NCBI GenBank assembly: GCA_035279785.1
Contig: DATEHC010000015.1
Span: forward strand, 1 to 11,703
Reading direction: 5' to 3'
DNA from: 40CM-4-65-16 sp035279785
Lineage (GTDB): Bacteria; Chloroflexota; Dormibacteria; Dormibacterales; Dormibacteraceae
Length of the DNA: 11,703 nt
Below are positions 5,794 to 11,703 of this stretch, piece by piece. The notes under the pieces were generated by a model that ran no database searches, had not been told where the DNA came from, and worked only from the letters and a program-made list of their open reading frames with translations. The position numbers were made by a program, and so were the translations under genes. How positions within the stretch are numbered: position 1 is the stretch's first letter; the number at the start of each line of letters is the position of its first letter.

Positions 5794-7259
5794 AAGAAGA
5801 CGATCGCCTCGTAGATCGGCCCGCGCGTGAACCAGTCGCCTGAAAACGTGACGTGCATCGCGTTCTGCTCCCAGGGATCGTTGACCCAGTAGTCGGAGGC
5901 GCCGTCGAGCCCCGTCAGCGTGACGAAGTGCGTCGTCCCGCTTGGAAGGTTCATCCCGACCACAACGGGATGTCCGGCCGCGACCTGCGCGCGGATCCAC
6001 GACCCGGATGGGCTGTCGACGATGCTCGTCGTGTGGCCGGGAATGCGCAGCGCGGAGTTGAAGATCGCTCCGTTGCCGTTGAACCACTCCGTGTGCGCCG
6101 CGATCGTGCCGGGCGTCACGGAGCGGAATCCGAAGTGCGAGTAGACCATCGCGAGGTCGGAGAGCAGGCAGCCGATCTGCCACACGGGATACGTGGCGGC
6201 GCCGACGTCCGCTGACGCCCACCGCGTGTCGCGTTGGTTGTAGTAAGAGCCCCAGTCGTTGGACAGCGGCTGCGCGTCGAGGATCGTGCGTTCGGTGCTG
6301 CCGCCGCCGCTGCCCGCGCCCGCAAGGCCGCGCGCGATGTCCCAACCGGGCCAGGTCTTCGTCGGAGAGAGCGGTGGCGCGCTGCCCCACGGGTGGACGT
6401 CGCCGTGGCGGTCGAGGACCCAGCCGCCCGGATCTCCCGCGGGTGCCGCCGTCCACGAGACGATGGAGTCGGCCATGTCCTGTCCCGGCCACGTCGCGGA
6501 CGGCGTGACCGCCTGGGCGCCGCCAAACGGATGGATGCCGCCCGAGTAATCGAGCGTGTAGCCGTCGACGAAGAGGCCGTTCGTACCGCGGGTCAGCACG
6601 ATGCCGCGCGCGACGTCTGCCGGCCAGCGGGTCGCGCCGACCACCGGCCTTGCTCCGCCGAAGGGATGCACGCCGCCGAACCCGTCGAGCGTGTAGCCCG
6701 CGACCGCGTTCGGTGTGCTGTCCGGCGTGAGGACGATGCCGCGCGCGATGCCCTGGCTCGGCCACTGTGCGTTCCCGCTGACTTCCGGGGCGCCGCCGAA
6801 TGGATGGACGCCGCCATCGGCGTCGAGCAGGTAGCCCGCGGGTCTCGAGCTCGACGACCACGGGGCCATCACGATCTCGCGCGCGCCGATCCAGTGCGGC
6901 CAGTAGACGTGGCTGTCGACGCTCGGCGCCGATCCGGCGGCATGCAGCTGACCCCATCCGTCCATCACGTAACCGCCCGTGCCGTCCGGAAAAAGGGCGA
7001 GGCTGAACGCGATGTCCTTGTCCGGCCACGCGGCGGTGGTCGACAGCGCCGGCGCGTCGCCGACCGGATGGATGGCGCCCCAGCCGTCGAGCACGTAGAG
7101 GTGGCCCTTGTTGTCGACGGGAGCTGCGCCCAGGCGCAATCCGTCGAGCAAGGAATTGGGCACGCCCACAGGGCTGTTGAACAGCAAGAGCAGGCTCGAT
7201 CCGATGATGAGGAGACCGGCGATGGAAGTGGTGAACAGGACCAGGACCCGCCCGCGCAT
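5790..7259 (-). CDS. Membrane-anchored protein with six propeller-like repeats and a C-terminal C39-family cysteine peptidase domain
   Basis: This 489-residue protein has three parts. Residues 4-27 are one hydrophobic helix after 'MRGR', giving a signal-anchor with the remainder outside the cell. Residues about 51-311 are six tandem repeats of about 46 residues with consensus G-Y-x-L-D-x-x-G-G-x-H-P-F-G-x-A and then W-P...A-R-G-I-V-L. From about 322 to the end is a peptidase_C39-like (C39_2) domain: 'YYNQRDTRWA' (339-348), 'GCLLSDLAM' with candidate nucleophile Cys364, 'THFVTLTG' with His444, and 'YWVNDPW' with Asp461. These are the expected Cys-His-Asp residues, so it is probably active, though the substrate is unknown. 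ABC-transporter-linked C39 domains cut leader peptides, but no transporter is present here, so a general extracytoplasmic role is more likely. The start ATG 7259 is preceded by TACGAT. An upstream in-frame ATG at 7289 would overlap the divergent neighbour. Confidence 0.82.
   Translation of the reverse strand: MRGRVLVLFTTSIAGLLIIGSSLLLLFNSPVGVPNSLLDGLRLGAAPVDNKGHLYVLDGWGAIHPVGDAPALSTTAAWPDKDIAFSLALFPDGTGGYVMDGWGQLHAAGSAPSVDSHVYWPHWIGAREIVMAPWSSSSRPAGYLLDADGGVHPFGGAPEVSGNAQWPSQGIARGIVLTPDSTPNAVAGYTLDGFGGVHPFGGARPVVGATRWPADVARGIVLTRGTNGLFVDGYTLDYSGGIHPFGGAQAVTPSATWPGQDMADSIVSWTAAPAGDPGGWVLDRHGDVHPWGSAPPLSPTKTWPGWDIARGLAGAGSGGGSTERTILDAQPLSNDWGSYYNQRDTRWASADVGAATYPVWQIGCLLSDLAMVYSHFGFRSVTPGTIAAHTEWFNGNGAIFNSALRIPGHTTSIVDSPSGSWIRAQVAAGHPVVVGMNLPSGTTHFVTLTGLDGASDYWVNDPWEQNAMHVTFSGDWFTRGPIYEAIVFF
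6327..7109 (-). repeat. Six tandem coding repeats of about 46 codons (HPFG repeats)
   Basis: The invariant His-(Pro)-x-Gly motif recurs at residues 64, 106, 152, 198, 243 and 289, with spacings of 42, 46, 46, 45 and 46 residues. Repeats 3 to 5 keep 'HPFGGA' exactly. Repeat 1 reads HPVG, repeat 2 HAAG and repeat 6 HPWG, so the array is divergent at its ends. Even spacing and beta-rich content suggest propeller blades, and six blades would close one ring. Confidence 0.8.
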
Positions 7260-7268
7260 GGCGGGCGG

Positions 7269-7274
7269 ATCGTA
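7269..7274 (-). promoter_or_regulatory. Candidate -10 element TACGAT upstream of the C39 peptidase gene
   Basis: TACGAT on the minus strand fits the TA-N3-T pattern and ends nine bases before the ATG at 7259. Transcription would then start within a few bases of the start codon, consistent with a near-leaderless mRNA and with the lack of a Shine-Dalgarno site. No matching -35 hexamer is seen. The same hexamer precedes the DinB-family gene. Confidence 0.4.
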
Positions 7275-7279
7275 GCGGA

Positions 7280-7660
7280 ATGGCTGCATTTTCGCGTGAC
7301 GTGTTCGAGGCCGCGGCAGGCGAGCGAGAGGTATTGCTGACCACGCGTGGTCGGAAGACAGGAAAGGCACACCGCGTCGTCCTCTGGATCGCAAGCGACG
7401 GCAAGCGTGTCTACATCCGGTCGGGCGCCGGCATGAACCGCGACTGGGCGCAGAACCTCGTGGCGGCTGGAGCGGGAGAGCTCGCGATGGCCGGTCGCAA
7501 GCTACAGGTCCAGCCGCGCCACCTCACCGAGCCGGCGGAAGCCCGAGGAGTGTCTGCTCTTTACCGCACCAAGTACGGCGGGCAGGTCAAACAGTCGGAT
7601 CCGAGCGAGGCTCCGACCCCGGCAGAGACCGCGACCTTCGAGCTGCTTCCCGCCGAATAG
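7280..7660 (+). CDS. Deazaflavin (F420)-dependent nitroreductase/quinone reductase family protein
   Basis: This 126-residue protein belongs to the Ddn-like family (F420H2-dependent quinone reductases, split beta-barrel fold). The signature runs 'EVLLTTRGRKTGKAHRVVLW' (17-36), where the G-R-K-T/S-G loop lies near the F420 phosphate tail in characterised members. It continues with 'VYIRSGAGMNRDWAQNL' (about 49-65, matching the family 'W...NL' element), 'VQPRHLTEPAEA', and a C-terminal 'ALYRTKYGG'. Such enzymes transfer hydride from reduced F420 to quinones or nitro compounds. This implies that the host makes F420, which fits actinobacteria and several Chloroflexota-like lineages. The actual substrate is not predictable. 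The N-terminus is short compared with members that carry a membrane-associating extension. ATG 7280 lies 20 bases from the divergent C39 start and has only a weak GGCGGAT upstream. The stop lies 15 bases from the converging M20 gene's stop. Confidence 0.82.
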   Translation: MAAFSRDVFEAAAGEREVLLTTRGRKTGKAHRVVLWIASDGKRVYIRSGAGMNRDWAQNLVAAGAGELAMAGRKLQVQPRHLTEPAEARGVSALYRTKYGGQVKQSDPSEAPTPAETATFELLPAE

Positions 7661-7675
7661 AAGCGGAGCCGGGGC

Positions 7676-9067
7676 TCACCCTCCGCCGAAGCCGCAGATG
7701 AAGCGGATCACCGCCTCGATGCCGCGGTGATAGTTCTCGATCACGAAGTGCTCGTTGGGCGAGTGGATCGCGGAATCGGCCTGGGCGATGCCGCTGATCA
7801 CCACCGGCGCACCGACCGCCTGCTGAAAGTCGACGGCGACAGGAATCGAGCCACCCACGCGGATGAGCGCGGTGTCCTTGCCGAAAGCCGCCTTGAACGC
7901 TTCGCGCAACGCACGCGCGGCGGGGTTGTCCACGCCGCTCGTCACCGGCGGCGCGCTGCTGAGCTTGACGACCTTCAGCTCCACACCCGGCGTCGAGAGC
8001 GTTGCGACGTGATCGCTGAGCGCATCGAAGATCTCGTCGGGGTCCTGGTCGGGCACCAGTCGCATGCTGACTTTCGCGAACGCGTGGGCTGGGATGACGG
8101 TCTTCTGTCCTTCCTCGGTGAAGCCGCCAAGAATCCCATTGACGTCCAGCGTTGGGCGGCTCCCGGCGCGCTCCAGAGCGAGAAAGCCGCTTTCACCCTC
8201 GAGCTCTTTCGACCCGATCATGCGCTTGACGTTCTCGGTGTAGCGCCCGTCGATCTTCCGCCACGCCTCGAGCTCTTCGCCGCTTGGCGGCCGGACGGCG
8301 TCGTAGAAGCCGGGGATGGTGACCCGCCCGTCGCGGCCTTTCAGGTCGGCGATGACTTGCGCGAGAGTGTTGATCGGGTTGGGCGCGACGCCGCCAAAGG
8401 TGCCCGAGTGGAGATCGATCGCGGGCCCTTGCGCGTGGATCTCGACGTAAAGCAGGCCGCGCAGAGACGTCGCCAGGGTCGGATGACCCTCCTCGTCCAG
8501 CCCGCTGTCCCACACGAGGACGGCGTCCGTCGCGAGCTGCGAGCCGTGAGCGCGCAGGTACTCGGGCAGCGAGCGACCGGAAATCTCCTCCTCGCCCTCG
8601 ATCAGGAAGCGCAGGTTGACCGGAGGGCCGCCGGCGGCGAAGAGATGCTCGACCGCCTTGATCGTCACCATGTGGTTGCCCTTGTTGTCCGCAGCGCCGC
8701 GGGCCCAGACTTCGCCGTCGTGCACCGCCGGATCGAACGGCGGCGACTTCCACAGCTCGATCGGATCGACCGGCTGAACGTCGTAATGGCCGTAGATCGT
8801 GAGGTGTGGCTTGCCAGGCCGGCCGTGCCAGTCGGCGACGATCACGGGCAATCCGTCCTTGCGCACGTCGACGACCTGCACCTTGAATCCGAGTGCCTCG
8901 AAACGCCTGGCAAGCCATTGCGCGCAGCGAAGGCAGTCCGCACGATGCTCGCGCAGCGAGCTGATCGAGGGAATCCTCAGCTCTTCGATCAGGTCGTCGA
9001 GGTCTTGCCTTTGCCGTGATTGCGCAAGCGAGAGCGCGGCGTCCCTAAGCGATTGCGTCGTCGCCAC
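7676..9067 (-). CDS. M20-family zinc metallopeptidase (dipeptidase/carnosinase-like)
   Basis: This 463-residue dinuclear-zinc exopeptidase is of the M20 dipeptidase type and hydrolyses dipeptides or related amides, probably in the cytoplasm because no signal sequence is visible. The conserved metal and catalytic residues are in place: 'IYGHYDVQP' (His94, Asp96), 'GAADNKG' (bridging Asp127), 'LIEGEEE' (general base and ligand among Glu159-161), 'VWDSG' (Asp187), and 'SPNEHF' near the C-terminus (His440). The lid/dimerisation domain lies between, with 'DLHSGTFGG' (218-226) and 'RLVPDQDP'. The length matches the family. The start is GTG 9067-9065, three bases after the DinB-family stop, with GGAAAG upstream at about seven bases' spacing. 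The two genes therefore form a minus-strand pair. Together with the divergent S9 hydrolase this suggests a peptide-degradation cluster. Substrate specificity is not predictable. Confidence 0.92.
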   Translation of the reverse strand: MATTQSLRDAALSLAQSRQRQDLDDLIEELRIPSISSLREHRADCLRCAQWLARRFEALGFKVQVVDVRKDGLPVIVADWHGRPGKPHLTIYGHYDVQPVDPIELWKSPPFDPAVHDGEVWARGAADNKGNHMVTIKAVEHLFAAGGPPVNLRFLIEGEEEISGRSLPEYLRAHGSQLATDAVLVWDSGLDEEGHPTLATSLRGLLYVEIHAQGPAIDLHSGTFGGVAPNPINTLAQVIADLKGRDGRVTIPGFYDAVRPPSGEELEAWRKIDGRYTENVKRMIGSKELEGESGFLALERAGSRPTLDVNGILGGFTEEGQKTVIPAHAFAKVSMRLVPDQDPDEIFDALSDHVATLSTPGVELKVVKLSSAPPVTSGVDNPAARALREAFKAAFGKDTALIRVGGSIPVAVDFQQAVGAPVVISGIAQADSAIHSPNEHFVIENYHRGIEAVIRFICGFGGG

Positions 9068-9070
9068 CTT

Positions 9071-9529
9071 CTACTTTCCGCGTGCGCGGCGGATCTGCGC
9101 AGCGTGGTCGTGCGCGTGCGAGACGTAAACGCTCAGCCAGTTCTCGGGGCTGTATGCACCGTACTCCGTGTGGTTTCCGATGCGATGCCAGTCGTCGTCG
9201 GTCATGCGCTCGAGCAGCTGCACGTTGGTTTCGCGCGCCGAGCGAAACGCCTGGAGCGACGGCGCGATGGGCCGGTCGCTCGCGAGCACGACGAAATCCT
9301 TTTCGTTGTACCCGAGGATCGTCGGCGACTGAAGCGCGAGCAGCCTGCGAATTCGCGTGGCGCCTTCCATCTCGCTGTCGGCAAGGTGATGCGCGATCTG
9401 TCGCGGCGTCCAGCCGTCCTCGACCGAGCGGTCCAGCTCCTCGTCGGTGATGCCGTCGAGCGCCTCCGCGATCGCGCGGTACCCGTCGCGATATCTCTCG
9501 ATGAGCCGAGCGCGCTCGTTCGCGTCCAA
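9071..9529 (-). CDS. DinB-family four-helix protein (DinB_2-like, putative metal-dependent)
   Basis: This 152-residue protein belongs to the DinB/YfiT-like superfamily, a four-helix bundle that usually holds a divalent metal through three histidines. The visible histidines are in 'WTPRQIAHHLADSEM' (His47, His48) and 'VSHAHDHAAQIRRAR' (His138, His140, His142), matching the usual H...H-x3-H arrangement. Conserved 'ERYRDGYRAIAEALDGITDEELD' forms helix 1. Members include thiol-dependent S-transferases using bacillithiol or mycothiol; this one's activity is unknown. The true start is not an ATG. TTG 9529-9527 gives 'MDANERARLIERY', the expected N-terminus, and a TACGAT hexamer ends exactly seven bases upstream, which suits a leaderless transcript. 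A longer frame reaching to 9901 runs antisense through the S9 gene and is rejected. M20 follows three bases downstream. Confidence 0.82.
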   Translation of the reverse strand: MDANERARLIERYRDGYRAIAEALDGITDEELDRSVEDGWTPRQIAHHLADSEMEGATRIRRLLALQSPTILGYNEKDFVVLASDRPIAPSLQAFRSARETNVQLLERMTDDDWHRIGNHTEYGAYSPENWLSVYVSHAHDHAAQIRRARGK

Positions 9530-9536
9530 CCTGAAG

Positions 9537-9542
9537 ATCGTA
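9537..9542 (-). promoter_or_regulatory. Candidate -10 element TACGAT for a leaderless DinB-M20 transcript
   Basis: TACGAT on the minus strand is followed by exactly seven bases and then the TTG chosen as the DinB-family start. This places the likely transcription start on or next to the start codon. It sits in the 33-base gap to the divergent S9 gene, so it does not overlap coding sequence. No clear -35 box is visible. Confidence 0.45.
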
Positions 9543-9549
9543 GTGTCTT

Positions 9550-9554
9550 GGAGG
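9550..9554 (+). promoter_or_regulatory. Shine-Dalgarno GGAGG that sets the S9 peptidase start at TTG 9563
   Basis: GGAGG is followed by eight bases and then TTG 9563, an ideal spacing. The two other in-frame candidates, TTG 9548 and GTG 9554, overlap the site itself and so cannot use it. This decides the start of the S9 gene. Confidence 0.7.
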
Positions 9555-9562
9555 TGAGCGTT

Positions 9563-11323
9563 TTGGAGGCCACCGACCGCGCGAGGATCGAGCGCCTCCT
9601 CTCGGTGTCGCGGTCGACGCGGCCGCTGCCGGCGGCGGACGGCGCCGTTTACTTCGCGTCCAACCGCGAGGGTCACGTGCAGGTCTACCGGCAAACCGCT
9701 GCAGGTGAGCGACCGATCCGTGTGGTCGAAAGCGAGACGAGGATGGTGCCCCACGCGCACACGCCACTCGGGCTGCTGGTGCGCGAGGACCTGGGCGGCA
9801 GCGAGGTGTGGCAGCTTGGGATCGTCGACGGCAGTTCTTACCGCCGACTCACCCATGACCCCAAGGCCATCCACCAGTCGGTGACGCTGCATCCGGAGCA
9901 TCGCCGCGCGGGCCTCGGCTGGAACCCGGGCGGCCAGGCCGACATGGTGCTCGGCGAGATCGACCTCGCGACCGGCGCGTTGACCGAATGGGCGAAGCCC
10001 GGTGGCTTCTGGCTGTGGGGCGCGTGGAGTCCCGACGGATCGCGCGCGATGGTCGTGAAGAGCATGGGGCTGCCGACCGAGGGCTACATCCTCGAGCGCT
10101 CGGGCAAGCTGACGCGTCTACTCCCGTCCGCGTTGCGCGTGTTGCCGGTCGAGTGGCTCGACGACGGCATCCTCGTCGTGACCGAGGGCGGTCGCGATTT
10201 CTTCGGCCTGGCGTTGATCGACCCCTCACGTACTGACGAAATTGGGCGCTGGCTGTTCAACGAGGACAGAGACCTGGAGGGCGTCGCCGTCGACCCGGCC
10301 GGCAAACGCGCGGCCCTTGTCGTCAACGAGGGCATCTACGACTCGATCCGCGTGATCGACATCGCTTCGGGCCGCGAGCTCGAGCGCATGCGGCTGCCCG
10401 CGGGGACGGTCGTCTCTGACCACTCGGGCGACTCCGACTATCACGTCCGCTGGAGCCCTGATGGCTCGCGTCTCTTCGTCAGCTGGGAGCGGCCGACACA
10501 GCCGGCGGAGATCTACGAGCTGCCATCTGGTGAGCGCTGGACGTTCACCGCGGACGTGCCCGACGGACTCGTGGAACCGGCCGTGACCTCGTACACGAGC
10601 TTCGACGGGCTCGAGATCCCGTCTTTGCACTACCGGATCGACGGCTCGGCGCGGCCGGTGGTGGTGGACTTCCACGGCGGACCGGAAGGACAGTGGCGCG
10701 GCATCTTCGTGCCCCAGGTCCATCTCCTGAATGCGATCGGGGTCGACGTCTTCCTGCCCAACGTGCGCGGTTCGACGGGATACGGCCTGCGCTACCAGCG
10801 GCTCGATGACAGGACATTGCGGTGGAACTCCGTGAAGGATGGATGCGAGGCCGCGCGGCATCTCAAGGAATCCGGACTGGCCACACGCACCGGCGCCATG
10901 GGGGGCTCGTACGGCGGATTCATGACGCTTGCCGTCCTGGTCGAGGATCCAGGACTGTGGGACGCCGCGGTCGAGACGGTCGGCATCGCCGACTGGCTCT
11001 CCTTCTTCCGCAACATGCCGCCGTGGCGAGGTGTGCTGCGGATGAGCGAATACGGCGACCCGGAAGGTGCGGAGAAGGATTTCCTGACCGAGATCAGCCC
11101 TTTGCATCGGGCGAGCACGATCCGCGCGCCGCTACTCGTGATCCACGGGCGCAACGACCCGCGGGTGCCGGTGGGGGAGAGCATCCAGATCGCGGAGGCG
11201 GTCCCGGGTGCGGAGCTGCTCATATTCGAGGACGAGGGACATGGGGTGGCGATGCTGGCCAACCAGGTGACGGCGAACAGCAAGATCCTCGAGTTCCTCA
11301 GCGCGCACCTCACCCTCGGATAG
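9563..11323 (+). CDS. S9-family serine peptidase (prolyl oligopeptidase / acylaminoacyl-peptidase type)
   Basis: This 586-residue cytoplasmic-type peptidase has the two-domain S9 layout. The first 330 or so residues are a beta-propeller with WD-like 'SPDGSRA'-type turns ('WSPDGSRAMVV', 'VRWSPDGSRLFVSW'). The C-terminal half is an alpha/beta-hydrolase beginning with 'VVVDFHGGPEGQW' (oxyanion region) and 'LPNVRGSTGYG'. The catalytic triad is clear: Ser449 in 'GGSYGGF', Asp532 in 'GRNDPRVP', and His560 in 'DEGHGV'. This places it with acylaminoacyl-/prolyl-oligopeptidase-like S9C enzymes, which cut short peptides from the N-terminal side. No signal peptide is visible. The start is TTG 9563, set by GGAGG at 9550-9554; the long frame upstream of it is antisense to M20 and DinB. 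The gene is divergent from the M20-DinB pair, suggesting joint peptide catabolism. Its stop codon lies within a 20-bp palindrome. Confidence 0.9.
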   Translation: MEATDRARIERLLSVSRSTRPLPAADGAVYFASNREGHVQVYRQTAAGERPIRVVESETRMVPHAHTPLGLLVREDLGGSEVWQLGIVDGSSYRRLTHDPKAIHQSVTLHPEHRRAGLGWNPGGQADMVLGEIDLATGALTEWAKPGGFWLWGAWSPDGSRAMVVKSMGLPTEGYILERSGKLTRLLPSALRVLPVEWLDDGILVVTEGGRDFFGLALIDPSRTDEIGRWLFNEDRDLEGVAVDPAGKRAALVVNEGIYDSIRVIDIASGRELERMRLPAGTVVSDHSGDSDYHVRWSPDGSRLFVSWERPTQPAEIYELPSGERWTFTADVPDGLVEPAVTSYTSFDGLEIPSLHYRIDGSARPVVVDFHGGPEGQWRGIFVPQVHLLNAIGVDVFLPNVRGSTGYGLRYQRLDDRTLRWNSVKDGCEAARHLKESGLATRTGAMGGSYGGFMTLAVLVEDPGLWDAAVETVGIADWLSFFRNMPPWRGVLRMSEYGDPEGAEKDFLTEISPLHRASTIRAPLLVIHGRNDPRVPVGESIQIAEAVPGAELLIFEDEGHGVAMLANQVTANSKILEFLSAHLTLG

Positions 11324-11339
11324 TCCGGACTATCCGGGG
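11314..11339. repeat. Long palindrome overlapping the S9 stop codon
   Basis: Bases 11317-11336 read identically on both strands, a perfect 20-bp palindrome centred on CCGG. With one G-U-type mismatch it extends to 11314-11339. In RNA it would fold as a stem of about 11 pairs with a CCGG loop, but no T-run follows, so it is not a classical intrinsic terminator. The TAG stop (11321-11323) lies in the left arm. A 17-base imperfect copy (13 of 17 identical to 11319-11335) lies at 11361-11377. Possible roles are a dimeric repressor operator or an mRNA 3'-end stabiliser. Confidence 0.6.
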
Positions 11340-11474
11340 TTCTCCGGCCGGGAAATACCTGATAGCTCGGACTAAGCGCGCACCTAGAGCCATCGCGGGT
11401 TGGAGCCGCTGTGGGTCTTCGGTAGCTCCTTTACTCGGGTTGTTCGGTAGGTGCTTGTCACTCCATTCCTAAAC
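11324..11474. other. Intergenic stretch between the S9 gene and the transposase fragment
   Basis: I see no protein gene in these 151 bases. The stretch holds the right half of the palindrome, an imperfect second copy of its core at 11361-11377, an exact 11-base repeat (AGCGCGCACCT at 11375-11385, also at 11300-11310 inside the S9 gene), and the 25-base tandem repeat at 11413-11463. I looked for tRNA T-loop signatures on both strands and found none. The right part is probably the terminal region of the insertion sequence whose transposase follows. Confidence 0.5.
11413..11463. repeat. Imperfect tandem repeat of about 25 bp, possible IS end / transposase-binding repeats
   Basis: Two copies begin with GGGT at 11413 and 11437. 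Both contain TTCGGTAG (11418-11425 and 11443-11450), followed by similar -T-CTT...ACTC tails. They lie between the S9 gene and the stop of the transposase fragment, where the outer end of an insertion sequence is expected. A TGT at 11410-11412 could mark the element's edge. The boundary is inferred, because the other end is outside the window. Confidence 0.4.
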
Positions 11475-11703
11475 CTAGCGCCGCGGGGCCTGACCCTCGG
11501 CATTCTTTTTGCGAACGACTTCCTGGGTGGCGCGCACCTCGGTCTTGACCAGCTGGCTGCCTACCCAGAACTGGAGCAGGCCCTCCTTGACCAGGATGTC
11601 GCAGGCGCTGCCCGCGTTTCGGTGCCCGACATTCACCTTCTGATAACCGACGCAGACGATTCCGTTGCTCGCCACCTTGCGCGACACCCAGTAGTCGGCC
11701 GTC
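11475..11703 (-). CDS. IS481/IS3-like DDE transposase, C-terminal fragment (5' part outside window)
   Basis: The frame enters open from the right edge and ends at TAG 11477-11475; 75 residues are visible. The sequence 'YWVSRKVASNGIVCVGYQKVNVGHRNAGSACDILVKEGLLQFWVGSQLVKTEVRATQEVVRKKNA' resembles the beta-barrel tail that follows the integrase core in IS481-like and related transposases. The pattern is R-x-V-x-x-x-G-x-I, then K/Y-x-V-G-x-x-x-A-G, then F-x-V-x...L, then T-x-R-x-T-x-K/E-x-V. The catalytic DDE core would lie beyond the window, so whether the transposase is intact cannot be judged. A GTG at 11687 is internal to the domain and not a credible start. The downstream tandem repeat fits an IS terminus. 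The family assignment is moderately sure; the mobile-element nature is more certain than the exact family. Confidence 0.68.
   Translation of the reverse strand, partial: TADYWVSRKVASNGIVCVGYQKVNVGHRNAGSACDILVKEGLLQFWVGSQLVKTEVRATQEVVRKKNAEGQAPRR

Noticed and set aside
5784..5802. Possible hairpin terminator CGTCT...AGACG between the convergent genes
   Set aside because: The stem is only five pairs with no T-run, and it overlaps both coding ends. This is too weak to call.
7260..7394. Extension of the C39 protein to 7394
   Set aside because: It overlaps the F420-type gene in antisense. The hydrophobic anchor begins directly at the ATG at 7259. The ATG at 7289 cannot be fully excluded.
5542..7404. 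620-codon open frame on the minus strand overlapping the C39 gene, and long plus-strand frames at 621-1166, 6234-7340 and 7727-9019
   Set aside because: They are Arg/Ala-rich with no domain signatures and lie in wrong frames over genes with clear family motifs; this is typical of GC-rich DNA.
9020..9562. Extension of the S9 frame upstream to 9020
   Set aside because: It is the complement of the DinB gene and the start of M20 and has shadow-like composition. A GGAGG site places the start at TTG 9563.
9530..9901. Extension of the DinB frame upstream to 9901
   Set aside because: It runs antisense through the S9 propeller. DinB similarity begins at about 9529.
11341..11412. tRNA or other structured RNA between the S9 gene and the insertion element
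   Set aside because: No T-loop consensus, acceptor pairing or CCA-adjacent stem was found on either strand.

Overview
The window is uniformly GC-rich, with strongly G/C-biased third codon positions and frequent GTG and TTG starts. It encodes a deazaflavin (F420)-type reductase and a secreted protein with actinobacterial/chloroflexal-style 'LD-GG-HPFG' repeats. Together these suggest a Chloroflexota/Dormibacterota-like or deep-branching actinobacterial chromosome, probably from soil. This is inferred from protein style only, since no rRNA or other marker gene is present.

Left part (1-3818). The end of a fibronectin type III protein enters from the left edge on the plus strand. Facing it on the minus strand is a very compact five-gene run, read from 3818 down to 328. 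Its genes are a cysteine-rich DUF1326 protein, an Acg-like nitroreductase-fold flavoprotein, a PaaK/CapK-like adenylate-forming ligase, a small DUF1905 protein, and a 30-residue single-pass membrane peptide that ordinary gene calling would miss. The junctions are a 1-base gap, a TTGA overlap, an ATGA overlap and a 9-base gap. Divergent from DUF1326, with 14 bases between the start codons, is a DUF2182 multi-pass membrane protein, the family commonly found beside DUF1326. The set looks like one functional unit combining a metal-binding pair, flavin redox chemistry and carboxylate activation. Its substrate and product are unknown.

Middle (4700-7660). A secreted GH43-like five-bladed propeller glycosidase converges with a membrane-anchored protein that has six 46-residue repeats and a C39-type cysteine peptidase domain. 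Their stop codons share one CTAG palindrome. An F420-dependent quinone reductase-like gene is divergent from the peptidase gene.

Right part (7676-11323). An M20 zinc dipeptidase and a DinB-family protein form a minus-strand pair three bases apart. An S9 prolyl-oligopeptidase-type hydrolase is divergent from them. Two peptidases side by side suggest peptide turnover.

Right edge (11324-11703). A 151-base intergenic stretch carries a perfect 20-bp palindrome at the S9 stop codon and an imperfect 25-bp tandem repeat. It is followed by the C-terminal tail of an IS481/IS3-like DDE transposase running off the window.

No RNA genes, CRISPR arrays or origins were seen.
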